64,000 bases of DNA from Sulfitobacter sp. THAF37 (GTDB lineage Bacteria > Pseudomonadota > Alphaproteobacteria > Rhodobacterales > Rhodobacteraceae): NCBI RefSeq assembly GCF_009363555.1, contig NZ_CP045372.1, forward strand, positions 1,116,001 to 1,180,000, in the 5' to 3' direction. A program made the translations under genes and the position numbers. Below the pieces are notes generated by a model, which saw only the letters and a list, made by a program, of their open reading frames with translations, made no database searches and was not told the origin of the DNA. Each line of letters begins with the position of its first letter. Positions within the stretch are counted from its first letter, which is position 1. Shown here piece by piece: positions 1 through 9,908 of this stretch.

Positions 1-164
1 GACTTGACGCCCGCTTGGTTAAGCGGACGTTTCGTTTTTGCGCCGGATTGCGCGGTTGATTTTGTTGATCTGATCCATGTTTCAGGGTAGCTTCCAATCA
101 TCGGCCAGGACGGCCAGAACAGATTTCCATACGTGTGCCGGGGTAAGGGAGCGCACGGGGTGAG
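1..164. other. Left-edge stretch with no supported gene
   Basis: No convincing reading frame, RNA gene or repeat is visible here. The stretch ends at a terminator hairpin that faces rightward, so it is most simply the 3' untranslated tail of a plus-strand gene lying left of the window. This is inference from position only. Confidence 0.4.
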
Positions 165-197
165 AAGGGTTCTGGCTTTCGTGTCGGAACCCTTTTT
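165..197 (+). terminator. Rho-independent terminator
   Basis: AAGGGTTC (165-172) pairs perfectly with GAACCCTT (187-194) across a 14-base loop, followed by further T residues (195-197). The orientation of the T-run fits a transcript coming from the left edge. It sits 18 bases past the end of the convergent DUF1761 gene, so it may also limit read-through into that gene. Confidence 0.7.
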
Positions 198-214
198 CTG
201 TTTTGCACGCCGCC

Positions 215-610
215 TCAGAACAGCGTCAGCACCAGCCCGATCACTGCACAGCCCAGCGTCGCATAGCCCCCGTCTATCAGCGTGAGCCGAAGAGGCCGCC
301 CGGCATAGGCGTTATTGATCATGATCCAGGGGCTGATGAAGAACAGCCCGACACCAAGGCCGGACACCAGCCCTTCGCCGGGCAGGTGGATCCCGGACAG
401 GGCAAAGATGTGCCGCATCATGCCCGCTACAAGCAGCATTGCGACAGCGGAAAGCACGAAAGGCAGGGCCGAGCCGTTGCCCTCGGGCTTGCCATCGGGC
501 CCAACCTTGATGCCTGCTGCCGCCATCCACGGTTTCGCCAACAACATGTACCAGACCGCGCCAACGGCAAAACCTGCAGCGGCAGCGGCGATCACAGCCA
601 GATAACCCAT
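215..610 (-). CDS. DUF1761 family small membrane protein
   Basis: A 131-residue inner-membrane protein with about four hydrophobic segments: an N-terminal one rich in Ala/Gly (residues 2-20), then three more after a short polar loop containing KVGPDGKPEGNG. The overall pattern and the N-terminal W-Y-M-L-L-A-K-P-W block match the DUF1761 family, whose function is unknown. The start at 610 was chosen over an upstream one because GAGGAGG lies at ribosome-binding distance and the upstream extension is charged and unlike the family. It lies downstream of the EVE gene in the same direction with a 37-base gap and could be the last gene of that operon. Confidence 0.75.
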   Translation of the reverse strand: MGYLAVIAAAAAGFAVGAVWYMLLAKPWMAAAGIKVGPDGKPEGNGSALPFVLSAVAMLLVAGMMRHIFALSGIHLPGEGLVSGLGVGLFFISPWIMINNAYAGRPLRLTLIDGGYATLGCAVIGLVLTLF

Positions 611-647
611 TGAACCCTCCTCTTGCCTGCGGTGCTCGCCGTTGTCT

Positions 648-1066
<419 letters not shown>

Positions 1067-1067
<1 letters not shown>

Positions 1068-1339
1068 CAGCCGATGACCCTGTTCCAGTGGGTCAGGCTC
1101 ACGTCCGCGAAAAGCCCGGCCTTGGCATAGGGATCGTTGGCGGCCCAGGCCTCTGCTGCGGCCATGTCCGGCACATCGAGCACGATCAACGACCCGATCA
1201 TTGCCTCATCTTCGTTCAGCAAAGGACCGGCCTGTGCGACCATGTCGGTGGATTTGAGGTATTCCAGGTGTGCCGGCCGGTTTTCGGCGCGAATATCCTG
1301 CGCTCCCGGCTTGTCTTTGGCGATGAGAACAACAAACAT
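1067..1339 (-). CDS. YciI-like protein
   Basis: A 90-residue protein matching the YciI family (a small ferredoxin-like alpha+beta fold). The conserved R-P-A-H-L-E-Y-L segment near residues 21-28 carries the family His, and N-D-P-Y-A-K-A-G-L-F near residues 68-77 is the second signature. Members are suspected small enzymes or ligand-binding dimers, but the substrate is unknown. It starts one base after the gpsA stop region on the same strand and overlaps the EVE gene by one base, so it is a middle gene of the operon. Confidence 0.88.
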
Positions 1340-1340
1340 T

Positions 1341-2294
1341 CTATTCTTCCTTCAGTGATCGCGCCAGGAGGGACGCCATGGCGCTTGATACATCTTGCCT
1401 GTTCTCGATCAGACCGGCAACAACAGCCGTGATCGGTAGATCCAGACCGGCCTTCAGCGCGAGACGATGCACAGCCTTGGCGGTCGCGGCCCCTTCAACG
1501 GTCACGGCCCGGTCGAACGTGCCGCCCTCGCCGATGGATTGTCCCAAGCGGTAGTTCCGCGATTGGGGCGAGGTACAGGTCAGCACAAGATCGCCGAACC
1601 CGGACAGACCGGAGAGCGTTTCAGGCCGCGCGTCGAGATGTCGGGCGAGACGCTTCAGTTCGGCGAACCCGCGGGTCAGCAACGCAGCCCGCGCGCTTTC
1701 GCCCAGTCCGGCGCCCATCGCGGCACCGCAGGCAATGGCGATGACGTTCTTCAGGGCCCCGCCCAGTTCCGCCCCGATGGTATCGGTCGTGCGGTAAAGC
1801 CGCAGATTGTCCGTTGTCAGAGCCTGTTGAAGCGCCTTTGCCGCGTCTTCATCTGCGCAGCCAAGGGTCAAGGCGGTGGGCAGACCCCTGGCAATATCAG
1901 CGGCAAAGCTGGGACCGGTCAGAATGGCCGCGGTGGCATCGGGAACTTCCGCCGCGATTATCGACACCGGGCCCAGGCCGCTGCCGATCTCCATCCCCTT
2001 GCAACAGGCGACCAGCCGTTTGCCCCTCAGAACATCGGCATGAGCCCGCAGCACCTCACGGAGTTTCTGCAAAGGAACAGCGAGCAAGATCACGTCGGCC
2101 CCCACGGCCTCTGTCAGGTTATCCGTAACTTGCAAGTTGGGGGGAAAGGGACAATCCGGCAATCGTGCCGTGTTGACCCGCGTGGTTTCCATGTCCCCGG
2201 GCCGCCGCGCCCAGAGTGTCACCGGTCCGTTTCCGCAAAGCGAAATGGCCAGTGCGGTGCCAAACGCCCCCGCCCCGAGAACCGAGAAGCTCAT
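1341..2294 (-). CDS. gpsA: Glycerol-3-phosphate dehydrogenase (NAD(P)+)
   Basis: A 317-residue cytosolic enzyme that reduces dihydroxyacetone phosphate to sn-glycerol 3-phosphate for phospholipid synthesis. The N-terminal nucleotide-binding loop is [11 protein letters not shown] (residues 5-15). G-A-L-K-N-V-I-A-I carries the conserved catalytic Lys, and [11 protein letters not shown] is the C-terminal substrate signature. The start at 2294 was chosen because the Rossmann strand begins immediately after it and the ATG overlaps the tsaD stop (ATGA). The reading frame continues upstream inside tsaD, but that extension is a shadow. Length is normal for the family. Confidence 0.96.
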   Translation of the reverse strand: MSFSVLGAGAFGTALAISLCGNGPVTLWARRPGDMETTRVNTARLPDCPFPPNLQVTDNLTEAVGADVILLAVPLQKLREVLRAHADVLRGKRLVACCKGMEIGSGLGPVSIIAAEVPDATAAILTGPSFAADIARGLPTALTLGCADEDAAKALQQALTTDNLRLYRTTDTIGAELGGALKNVIAIACGAAMGAGLGESARAALLTRGFAELKRLARHLDARPETLSGLSGFGDLVLTCTSPQSRNYRLGQSIGEGGTFDRAVTVEGAATAKAVHRLALKAGLDLPITAVVAGLIENRQDVSSAMASLLARSLKEE

Positions 2295-3379
2295 GCCTTT
2301 GCACCCTTCTTGCCACTTCCCAGCATGGGGGCCTGCACCCGGTCCAGCGGCCAGCGGGGCCGCGCAGCGAGCGTCATGCCATCGGGCGCGCGGGTGCCTG
2401 CCTGTTCCGCCGCGGCGAATGCGATCATCGCGGCGTTGTCCGTACACAAGGCCAGCGGCGGCGCGACAAAGGAGGCGCCGAAAGCGTCGGAAACAGTCTC
2501 TAACGCCGATCCGATAGCCTGATTTGCGGCCACACCACCGGCAACGCAGAAACTGCGCACGCCCGCCGCCTCCGGCGCGGAGAGGGCGCGGCGGCTCTTT
2601 TCGGCCAGAACATCCACCACGGCTGCTTGGAATCCTGCTGCAAGATCGGCCTGATCCTGCCGGGTCAGTCCTCCCCGATCGGCGATCAGGCTGTCGCGGG
2701 TCCGCAGCACCGCGGTTTTGAGACCCGAAAAGGACATGTCGCAGCCGGCCCGATCCAGCAAGGGCCGTGGGAAGACAAAGCGTTCGGGGTCGCCCCCTTG
2801 CGCCGCGCCTTCAATCGCCGGACCGCCGGGTTGCGGCAGGCCGATCAGGCGGGCAATCTTGTCGAAAGCCTCGCCCGGTGCGTCGTCGATGGTACCTCCC
2901 AGGCGACTGAAGGCATCCGGGCCGGAGACCAGCAGGAACTGGCAGTGCCCTCCAGATACCAGCAGCATCAGATAGGGATAGGCGACGCCGTCCGTCAGCC
3001 TTGGGGTCAGCGCGTGCCCCGCCAGGTGGTTCACTCCATAAAGCGGCTTGCCTGTGGCCGCCGCCAGTCCCTTTGCGCACATTACGCCAGATAAGACGCC
3101 GCCAATCAGCCCCGGACCGGCAGTGACCGCGATGCCGTCAATCCGGGAAAACGTGGTTTGTGCCTTTGTCAGAGCCTGTTCGACACAGATATCCAGCTTT
3201 TCCGCATGGGCACGCGCGGCGATTTCGGGGACGACACCGCCGTAGGCTGCGTGCAGTTGTGCCTGTCCCAAGACCACCGATGACAACACCCGCGCGCCCT
3301 GCTCATCCACTCTAACGACCGCTGCCGCGGTATCATCGCAGCTGCTTTCCAGTCCGAGGATCGTCCGAGGGTGTGACAT
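2291..3379 (-). CDS. tsaD: tRNA threonylcarbamoyladenosine synthase, TsaD
   Basis: A 362-residue enzyme of the ASKHA fold that transfers the threonylcarbamoyl group to A37 of ANN-decoding tRNAs, together with TsaB and TsaE (not in this window). [10 protein letters not shown] is the first phosphate-binding segment. H118 and H122 in N-H-L-A-G-H are the metal ligands (commonly H-x-E-G-H). L-V-S-G-G-H-C-Q is the second phosphate loop. The start at 3379 was chosen because the family N-terminus (I-L-G-L-E-S-S-C-D) begins six residues later. It is divergent from hemD across a 72-base gap and overlaps gpsA by four bases. Confidence 0.97.
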   Translation of the reverse strand: MSHPRTILGLESSCDDTAAAVVRVDEQGARVLSSVVLGQAQLHAAYGGVVPEIAARAHAEKLDICVEQALTKAQTTFSRIDGIAVTAGPGLIGGVLSGVMCAKGLAAATGKPLYGVNHLAGHALTPRLTDGVAYPYLMLLVSGGHCQFLLVSGPDAFSRLGGTIDDAPGEAFDKIARLIGLPQPGGPAIEGAAQGGDPERFVFPRPLLDRAGCDMSFSGLKTAVLRTRDSLIADRGGLTRQDQADLAAGFQAAVVDVLAEKSRRALSAPEAAGVRSFCVAGGVAANQAIGSALETVSDAFGASFVAPPLALCTDNAAMIAFAAAEQAGTRAPDGMTLAARPRWPLDRVQAPMLGSGKKGAKA

Positions 3380-3451
3380 GGCCGTACCATTGCAGGGGCG
3401 TTTCACGGCAGGTAACACTGGTTCAATCTTCAAACAATGCCGGGATCGCGC

Positions 3452-4156
3452 ATGAGCAAGCCAGTTCTGCTGTTGACCAGGCCCGAGGACAAGTCCCAGG
3501 CGTTTTTTGACGGCTTGACGCCTGATGTCACCGCGCGGGCAACGCTGATCGTTTCTCCGTTGCTCGACATCGTCCCGACCGGCGAAGTTCCGCGATTGGC
3601 CGATGCCTGGGGGGTGGTCTTTACCTCTGCGCAGGCGGTCAGACTTGCACCGGAGGGGCAGGGCCGACCTGCCTTCTGCGTCGGAGAGACCACGGCAGAA
3701 ACGGCAGCGGCCCGCGGTTGGGAGGTCCGGCAAGTCAGCGCCACGGCGGACGACCTGCTTGCGGAGCTGGATGGGAGCCAGATCGGCGGACCGATGGTCC
3801 ACTTGGGCGGTCGGCACCTGAGAGTCGATATCGCCAGGGCGCTTCGGGCACGGGGTGTCGAAGCGATTTCGCAAACATTGTATGATCAGAAGCTTCGCCC
3901 CCTGAGCGATGCGGCGCAATCCGCGCTGACAGGCGGCGCACCCGTGGTCGCACCCTTGTTTTCGCTCCGCACCGCAACACATCTTGTCGCGCAGGCGGCG
4001 GACCTCGGGCGGGTCCATGTCGCCGCGATCAGCCCTGCGGTGGCATCGGCTGTATCAGACAGGAATTGTGCTGCGGTCATGACGGTGGCCCGGCCGACTG
4101 CTGATGAAATGCGCCGCAGCGTTGAAAAGCTGTTGTCTGATGGCGGGTTGGCTTGA
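3452..4156 (+). CDS. hemD: Uroporphyrinogen-III synthase
   Basis: A 234-residue cytosolic enzyme that cyclises hydroxymethylbilane to uroporphyrinogen III in tetrapyrrole synthesis. The family is weakly conserved. What can be seen is the N-terminal L-L-T-R-P-E-D strand, the V-F-T-S-A-Q-A-V segment and the C-terminal [10 protein letters not shown] block, all in the right order for a two-domain HemD. An ATG at 3437 in the same frame would add five residues; 3452 is preferred for its N-terminus [11 protein letters not shown]. It is divergent from tsaD and followed by the mitofilin-like and HemY-like genes, an association known in alphaproteobacteria. Confidence 0.88.
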   Translation: MSKPVLLLTRPEDKSQAFFDGLTPDVTARATLIVSPLLDIVPTGEVPRLADAWGVVFTSAQAVRLAPEGQGRPAFCVGETTAETAAARGWEVRQVSATADDLLAELDGSQIGGPMVHLGGRHLRVDIARALRARGVEAISQTLYDQKLRPLSDAAQSALTGGAPVVAPLFSLRTATHLVAQAADLGRVHVAAISPAVASAVSDRNCAAVMTVARPTADEMRRSVEKLLSDGGLA

Positions 4157-4231
4157 AGCTGGGCGGCGAAGACGGGTAAGGTTGTCGGGTCTAACTGGTC
4201 GGAAAGATCAGAATCGGAAAGGTGGGTCAGA

Positions 4232-5599
4232 GTGGCGAGCGGGAAGAAGACAGACGCGGAAGGCGGTCCTGAGAAGCAATCCTCGGACGGCGGGGCGGCC
4301 AAGCCCTCCACGACAAAGAGCACAGCGGCAAAGGCTTCAAGTTCCCGATCAAAGACAACCAAGGTGGCCAGCGACACCAAGGCTGATGCACCCGTGTCCA
4401 GCGCCAGCGCGGCGGCAAAGAAAGCTTCGGCCAAGCCAGATGCGAAAGAGACGAAAAAGGCCGACACCACCCCGCCGACAAAGGCAAGCAGCACTGCCGC
4501 CACGGCGCATAACCCGGCTGCCTCTGCGCCCGCCGCACCGACCGATGGCGCAAGAACGGCGGATATTGATCCGACCCGCAAAGATCCCAAGACGGCGTTT
4601 CAGCCGACCCGCCGGGTGATCGCCAAGAGCACCGACAGCATCGAAACGGCGTCTCCGACCAGGCCGCCGGAAGCGGCTTCGCACCAAAGCGGTCGGTCCG
4701 GCAGTATCTTCTGGCCGCTCGTTCTGGGCGGTGTGGTTGCTGCGGTGCTCGGCTTTGCTGCGTCGGAAGCGAACCTGCTGAACCTTCGCGGGGCGAATGA
4801 CGCGGTCGAGGCCCGGCTCGACAGTCAGGCCCGGGACATCGCGGAGCTTCAAGGCGCGGCCCCCCCCGAGGCGGATCTCAGCGGCGTTGAAGAACAGATC
4901 GCACAGCTGTCGGAGACGGTCCAATCCTTCGAAACCCGTATCGCCGCGCTGGAAGACCGCCCCGCGAACGGGTCCGGTGACGGGTCCGCCGGTGCCGCGG
5001 ATCTGCAAGAGATGCGCGCGGCGCTTGACCAGCAGAGGTCCGAGATCCAGCGCCTGCTGGAAAACGCACAGAGCATTGAAGATGCGACTGCGGCGGCGGC
5101 ACGTGCGGCGGCCGTTCAGGCGGGTGTGAGCAAGATCACGGCGGCAATCAGCAGTGGTGCGGCTTTTGACAGTGCGGTGGATGACCTGAGGGATGCGGGC
5201 GTGGACGATCTGCCGCAGCCGCTGGTCGATGGCGCCGCCGAGGGGGTCGCCACCCTGAACAACCTGCAGAATCGCTTTCCCGACGCGGCGCGCGATGCCC
5301 TTTCAGCCGCCCGCGCCAGCGGACAGAGCGGTGAGGAAAACGGCGGCGTGACCGCGTTCCTGCGTCGGCAGTTGGATGCACGGTCTGTGCAGCCGCGAGA
5401 AGGGTCCGACCCGGATGCGGTCCTGTCGCGGGCCGAAGCGGCCCTGCGGGATGGCCGGGTGTCCGCCGCCCTAGAAGAAATAGAGACTCTGCCCGACGAG
5501 GCGAAGACCGCCATGTCTGACTGGATCACCGACGCACGCGCGCGCGCCGGTGCCGAAGCGGGGGTGGAAGACCTGTCGCAAAGCCTGACGGCAAACTAA
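4232..5599 (+). CDS. Mitofilin/Mic60-like inner-membrane protein
   Basis: A 455-residue protein starting at a GTG codon. Residues 1-155 are low-complexity and rich in Ala, Lys, Ser, Thr and Pro. A single transmembrane helix follows at about 159-177 (I-F-W-P-L-V-L-G-G-V-V). Residues about 186-310 look like coiled coil, and the C-terminal third contains the D-A-V-L-S-R-A-E-A-A-L-R-D-G-R region typical of mitofilin. Alphaproteobacterial Mic60 homologues are anchored in the inner membrane, shape intracytoplasmic membranes and are commonly encoded beside haem genes, as here between hemD and the HemY gene. The family call rests on domain order and synteny; a role in membrane curvature is inferred. 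Confidence 0.85.
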   Translation: MASGKKTDAEGGPEKQSSDGGAAKPSTTKSTAAKASSSRSKTTKVASDTKADAPVSSASAAAKKASAKPDAKETKKADTTPPTKASSTAATAHNPAASAPAAPTDGARTADIDPTRKDPKTAFQPTRRVIAKSTDSIETASPTRPPEAASHQSGRSGSIFWPLVLGGVVAAVLGFAASEANLLNLRGANDAVEARLDSQARDIAELQGAAPPEADLSGVEEQIAQLSETVQSFETRIAALEDRPANGSGDGSAGAADLQEMRAALDQQRSEIQRLLENAQSIEDATAAAARAAAVQAGVSKITAAISSGAAFDSAVDDLRDAGVDDLPQPLVDGAAEGVATLNNLQNRFPDAARDALSAARASGQSGEENGGVTAFLRRQLDARSVQPREGSDPDAVLSRAEAALRDGRVSAALEEIETLPDEAKTAMSDWITDARARAGAEAGVEDLSQSLTAN

Positions 5600-5612
5600 G
5601 GATACCCTGAAT

Positions 5613-7106
5613 ATGCTGTGGTCGTTGATTAAGATTATCGTTTTCGTTGCCGTCGTCGGCGCCTTGGCCTGGGGTGCCGGGTACCTGCTGGAAAGTCAGG
5701 GTGGCGTGCAGGTCACGCTGATGGGAACGGAATACAGCTTTGGTCCGCTGCAATCCGTCATCGCGGTGCTGCTGCTGCTGCTGGCGGTCTGGTTGCTGCT
5801 CAAGATCCTGTCGTTGCTGTCCGCCACGCTGCACTTCCTGAACGGGGACGAGACCGCGTTGAGCCGCTATTTCGACAAGAACCGGGAACGCAAGGGGTTC
5901 GAAGCACTCTCGGACGGGTTGATGGCGCTGGCCAGCGGAGAGGGGAAGATCGCGATGGCGAAGGCCGCCAAGGCGGACAAATACCTGAACCGCCCCGCGC
6001 TGACCAACCTGCTGACCGCGCAGGCCGCCGAGTTGTCGGGCGATCGTCGCAAGGCGGAAGCGACCTACCGTAAACTTGTGGCCGACGAGAAGACCCGCTT
6101 TGTCGGGGTGCGCGGGCTCATGAAGCAGAAGCTTGCCGAGGGTGATACAGATACCGCGCTGCAACTTGCGGAAAAGGCGTTCGCGCTGAAGCCGAAGCAC
6201 GAGGAAACCGGCGATGTTCTGCTGCGTCTTCAGGCCGAGAAAGAAGACTGGAGCGGCGCCCGCAAGACGCTGAGCACCAAGCTGAAGAACGGCCAGCTGC
6301 CGCGCGATGTGCACAAGCGGCGCGACGCCGTGCTGGCCCTGTCCGAAGCGCGCGACGTTTTTGCCGAGGGCAATGACATCGAGGCGCGCGAAGAAGCGAT
6401 CGAAGCGAACCGCCTGTCGCCCGATCTGATCCCGGCGGCGGTGATGGCCGCTCAGGGCTACATCGACCGCAAGAAGCCGCGCTATGCCTCCCGCGTTCTG
6501 ACCAAGGCATGGAGCGTGCATCCGCACCCGGACCTCGCGGCCGCTTTTGCCGCGATCGAGCCGGACGAGAAACCCGCCGCCCGCATCAAACGCTTCAGCG
6601 CCTTGACCCGTTTGCAGCCCGATCATCCGGAAACCAAGATGCTGCTGGCGGAACTGAATATCGCGAACGAGGATTTCCCCGCCGCCCGCCGTGCGCTGGG
6701 CAAGCTGGCAGAGGAAAACCCGACAGCGCGTTCAGTAACGCTCATGGCGGCTATCGAACGGGGCGAGGGCGCGTCGGATACGGTGGTCAAGGGGTGGCTT
6801 GCACGTGCGCTGACAGTGTCGCGCGGGCCGCAGTGGATCTGCGAGAACTGCCAGCACATTCATGCAAACTGGAAACCGATCTGCGAAAACTGCAAGAGCT
6901 TCGACACGCTGGCCTGGAAGACGCCGCCGATGTCGGAAGTCGCGATGCCGGGTGGCGTCCAGATGTTGCCGCTGATCGTCGGCGCGCCTGCGGATGAGAC
7001 AGGGGCGGATGGCGCTGAAAAGGTTGCCACCCGCAGCGATATCGAGGACGCGCAACTGATCGTCGATGACGATGATGCGAAAGAGAAGGAACAGCCTGCA
7101 TCCTGA
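5613..7106 (+). CDS. hemY: HemY-like TPR membrane protein with C-terminal zinc ribbon
   Basis: A 497-residue protein of the HemY_N family (not the protoporphyrinogen oxidase also called HemY). Two transmembrane helices lie at about residues 3-25 and 47-72. They are followed by a long run of TPR-like helical pairs (about 100-400), for example at A-D-K-Y-L-N-R-P-A-L and A-L-Q-L-A-E-K-A-F-A-L-K-P. Near the C-terminus there is a Cys4 cluster, C410-x2-C413 and C424-x2-C427, with W408, which looks like a rubredoxin-type zinc ribbon as found in the envelope TPR protein LapB. It starts 13 bases after the mitofilin gene and is probably co-transcribed with it. The exact role in haem synthesis is not established for the family. 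Confidence 0.9.
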   Translation: MLWSLIKIIVFVAVVGALAWGAGYLLESQGGVQVTLMGTEYSFGPLQSVIAVLLLLLAVWLLLKILSLLSATLHFLNGDETALSRYFDKNRERKGFEALSDGLMALASGEGKIAMAKAAKADKYLNRPALTNLLTAQAAELSGDRRKAEATYRKLVADEKTRFVGVRGLMKQKLAEGDTDTALQLAEKAFALKPKHEETGDVLLRLQAEKEDWSGARKTLSTKLKNGQLPRDVHKRRDAVLALSEARDVFAEGNDIEAREEAIEANRLSPDLIPAAVMAAQGYIDRKKPRYASRVLTKAWSVHPHPDLAAAFAAIEPDEKPAARIKRFSALTRLQPDHPETKMLLAELNIANEDFPAARRALGKLAEENPTARSVTLMAAIERGEGASDTVVKGWLARALTVSRGPQWICENCQHIHANWKPICENCKSFDTLAWKTPPMSEVAMPGGVQMLPLIVGAPADETGADGAEKVATRSDIEDAQLIVDDDDAKEKEQPAS

Positions 7107-7125
7107 TGGGGCGCGGGTCCTGACC

Positions 7126-8565
7126 TTAGCCCTTGGCCCCTTGGCCACGGGCGTAGACGTCTTCGTAGCGCACAATGTCGTCCTCGCCGAGGTAGCTTCC
7201 CGTCTGGACCTCGATCAGTTCCATGGGGACCTTACCGGGGTTCTCCATCCGGTGTACGGCGCCCAGCGGGATGTAGACGGATTCGTTCTCGCACACGAGC
7301 TGCACCTTGTCGTCGATCGTGACCTTGGCCGTTCCCGCGACGACGATCCAATGCTCGGAACGGTGGACATGGCTTTGCAGGCTCAACGCGGCGCCCGGTG
7401 TGACGACGATGCGTTTGACCTGAAACCGTCCGCCCAGGATCAGCGTCTCGAAAAAGCCCCAGGGACGGTGATCCTTGGGAAAGGCGTCAGCTTGCGGAAT
7501 GCTGCGTTTGCGCATTTCTTTGACCACATTGCCCACGTCCGCAACCCTGTCGCGATGGGCGATCAGGACGGCGTCGGGCATTGCAACGGCGACGATACCG
7601 TCCAGTCCCAGGCCAACCACCTGCTGGCCCGCGTTCTCGGACCTCAGCAGGCTGTCCATGCAGTCGATCGCCAGTGCGGCGCCTTGCACCGCGACCCCGT
7701 CTTCATCTTTACCGGCGTGCTGGTGCACGGCCGCCCAGCCCCCCAGATCGGACCAGTCGCCGTGGTGCTCAATGACGCTCAGGTTCGTCACCTTCTCCAT
7801 GATTGCATAATCGACGGAGATATCCTCGCAACGGGACCAGGCTTCGGGGTCAAGCCGCAGAAAGCCAAGATCGGGGCGAGCTCCCTCCACGGCGGCCCGT
7901 ACATGCGTCAGCAAGTCGGGTGCATGGACGGCATAGGCATCGACCAGGGTCCGGGCGGTGTACATGAAAATGCCCGCGTTCCACAGGTAGCCGCCCGACG
8001 CCAGCATCCGCTCCGCCTCGGCCAGTTCAGGTTTCTCGACAAAGCGTTTCAGCGGTACGACAGCACCGCCGTCACCTCCGCCGACTTCGAGATAGCCGTA
8101 GCCGGTTTCGGGGCGATCCGGATGGATGCCGAAGGTGACGATCTGTCCGGCGACTGCCGCGTCCACCCCACGCTGAACGCTGTCGCGGAATTTGTCAGCT
8201 TCGGTGATGTAATGGTCCGAGGGCGCGGCCAGCATCAGGGCGTCCGGGTCCGTCTGCATCTGTACCAGGGCTGCCGCCAGCAGGGCAGGGGCGGTGTTGC
8301 GGGCCTGCGGTTCAATCAGGACGGCGCCTGGATCGAGCCCGGCGTCGGCCAGCTGTTGTGTGGCGATGAACCGGAAATCGGAATTGGTGACGATCATCGG
8401 GGCAGCGTAGCCCGGCCCGGACAGACGCGTGCTTGATTGTTGGTAGAGGCTGCCCTTGCCGATCAGTGAAATGAACTGCTTGGGAAAGCTCTTGCGGGAC
8501 ACGGGCCAAAGTCTTGTGCCTGACCCTCCGCAAAGGATAACCGGGGTGATTTCCGGTGCTGTCAT
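7126..8565 (-). CDS. manC: Mannose-1-phosphate guanylyltransferase / mannose-6-phosphate isomerase
   Basis: A 479-residue bifunctional type II PMI-GMP enzyme that makes GDP-mannose. The N-terminal nucleotidyltransferase domain opens with V-I-L-C-G-G-S-G-T-R-L-W-P, the pyrophosphorylase signature, with F-P-K-Q-F after it. The C-terminal cupin domain (about residues 350-470) carries H-V-H-R-S-E-H-W, the isomerase metal-binding segment. The start at 8565 is supported by GAAGAGGACC upstream and by the position of the signature. It is the last gene of the gmd-fcl-colD-like group but is separated from it by 176 bases, so it may have its own promoter. Confidence 0.94.
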   Translation of the reverse strand: MTAPEITPVILCGGSGTRLWPVSRKSFPKQFISLIGKGSLYQQSSTRLSGPGYAAPMIVTNSDFRFIATQQLADAGLDPGAVLIEPQARNTAPALLAAALVQMQTDPDALMLAAPSDHYITEADKFRDSVQRGVDAAVAGQIVTFGIHPDRPETGYGYLEVGGGDGGAVVPLKRFVEKPELAEAERMLASGGYLWNAGIFMYTARTLVDAYAVHAPDLLTHVRAAVEGARPDLGFLRLDPEAWSRCEDISVDYAIMEKVTNLSVIEHHGDWSDLGGWAAVHQHAGKDEDGVAVQGAALAIDCMDSLLRSENAGQQVVGLGLDGIVAVAMPDAVLIAHRDRVADVGNVVKEMRKRSIPQADAFPKDHRPWGFFETLILGGRFQVKRIVVTPGAALSLQSHVHRSEHWIVVAGTAKVTIDDKVQLVCENESVYIPLGAVHRMENPGKVPMELIEVQTGSYLGEDDIVRYEDVYARGQGAKG

Positions 8566-8741
8566 CGCTTGGTCCTCTTCATTGTTCGGCGCACTATAGA
8601 TTGCGCATAGCGGCAGGGATATGGCGGGCTGACACACCCCGGCCGATTCTGCCGAGCTGCGCTATTGAGACCCCGGTTTGCTGCACAACTGGAAACACGC
8701 GGGTCTGCGGGTCCGAGATGGCCACAGTTACCCTGCGGCAC

Positions 8742-9908
8742 TCAGAGCTTGGCAAGTTCCTTGATCGCCTCGGTCAGGGGATAGTGGTGATTGCCCACGA
8801 ACAAGCCGTGGGCGTCGATGTAATCAGCGTTTTTCGGAGTGCCGTGAATCTCATGGTCGATATACTGCATGACTTCGTTCTTGGCGAAATTGCCCGCAAC
8901 GATGGGGCGGCATTCAAATCCCTTTGCCCCAAGGTCGCGCACCATCTGGGCACGGGTCCCGGCGTGATCTTCGCGCAGCACGAGGGAGAAGCCGAACCAG
9001 CTCGATTTTCCGATCTCCTTCTGGATCATGACGCGCGGGTGATCGCTCAGCGCCTCTTGCAGCAGTGTTCCGTTGGCCCGACGTCCGTCGATAAGGGCAG
9101 GCAGTTTGCGGATTTGTTCTCGGCCCAGGGCACCCGACATTTCCAGCGGGCGCAGGTTGTACCCTGGCAGGACAAAGCGAAAGCTCTCCTCGAAGGGGTC
9201 ATCGGATTTCTCGCCGGTGACATGGTTGAACTTTGGCAGGTTCCGCGTCCACCCGTGGGCGCGCAAGGACAGCATGACGTGGTACAGTTCCTCGTCATCG
9301 GTTACGACCATGCCGCCTTCCATGGTCGAAATGTGGTGCGAGAAGAAGGACGAATAGCTGCCCATGACCCCGAACGTTCCGGCTTGCTTGCCTTCAAAGG
9401 TCGCGCCCATGGATTCGCAATTGTCCTCGATCATGACGATCCCGCGCGGTTCCGTCAGCGCCTTGAGGCGGGCAAAGTCGTTTGGGTTGCCCAGCAGATT
9501 CACCACCATCAGCGCGCGCGTCTTGTCGGTGATCGCGGCTTCCAGTGCGGTCAGATCGTAGTTCAGCGTTTCGCGGTCGATGTCCACGAATTTCAGCCGC
9601 AGGCCATATTGCGATAGGGGAAAATAGGTGGTCGACCAACTGACCGCTGGCACGATCACCTCGTCGCCCCGGTTGAGCTTCAGCGCAGGGTTACGAGAAT
9701 AGAAGAGCGCCGCTGTCATCAGCAGGTTCGCGGACGATCCCGAATTGACCATGACCGCGAACTTTGAGCCAAACAGATCGGCGAACTCTTCTTCGTATGC
9801 GCGTACCTCCGGTCCCATCGAAAACATGTCGGATGCGATTACCCGGTCAATGGCGGCATATTCCGCGTCGTCCCAGGAGGACGTGGCAAGGGGGTATGTA
9901 AAGCTCAT
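8742..9908 (-). CDS. ColD-like PLP-dependent GDP-4-keto-6-deoxymannose 3-dehydratase
   Basis: A 388-residue member of the DegT/DnrJ/EryC1 fold. In sugar aminotransferases of this fold a Lys binds PLP and lies six residues before E-G-G. Here that position is H191 in S-H-H-I-S-T-M-E-G-G, the replacement known in colitose enzyme ColD and in RfbH-type 3-dehydratases, which use PMP and remove the C3 hydroxyl instead of transferring an amino group. The E-D-N-C-E-S segment around D162, in place of the aminotransferase form E-D-x-A-Q-A, also fits the dehydratase branch. It overlaps the fcl-like gene by four bases. Substrate is inferred from the neighbours gmd and manC; a related dideoxysugar step cannot be ruled out. 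Confidence 0.82.
   Translation of the reverse strand: MSFTYPLATSSWDDAEYAAIDRVIASDMFSMGPEVRAYEEEFADLFGSKFAVMVNSGSSANLLMTAALFYSRNPALKLNRGDEVIVPAVSWSTTYFPLSQYGLRLKFVDIDRETLNYDLTALEAAITDKTRALMVVNLLGNPNDFARLKALTEPRGIVMIEDNCESMGATFEGKQAGTFGVMGSYSSFFSHHISTMEGGMVVTDDEELYHVMLSLRAHGWTRNLPKFNHVTGEKSDDPFEESFRFVLPGYNLRPLEMSGALGREQIRKLPALIDGRRANGTLLQEALSDHPRVMIQKEIGKSSWFGFSLVLREDHAGTRAQMVRDLGAKGFECRPIVAGNFAKNEVMQYIDHEIHGTPKNADYIDAHGLFVGNHHYPLTEAIKELAKL

Noticed and set aside
1467..2522. 351-residue plus-strand open frame opposite gpsA and tsaD
   Set aside because: Antisense to two enzymes with complete active sites; no recognisable domain.
7066..8436. 456-residue plus-strand open frame opposite manC
   Set aside because: It is antisense to a gene with full PMI-GMP motifs, and long shadow frames are common in this GC-rich DNA. 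No family features are visible.
8742..9908. Reading the DegT-fold protein as a perosamine synthase or other sugar aminotransferase
   Set aside because: The Lys needed to hold PLP is replaced by H191, so an aminotransferase role is unlikely.
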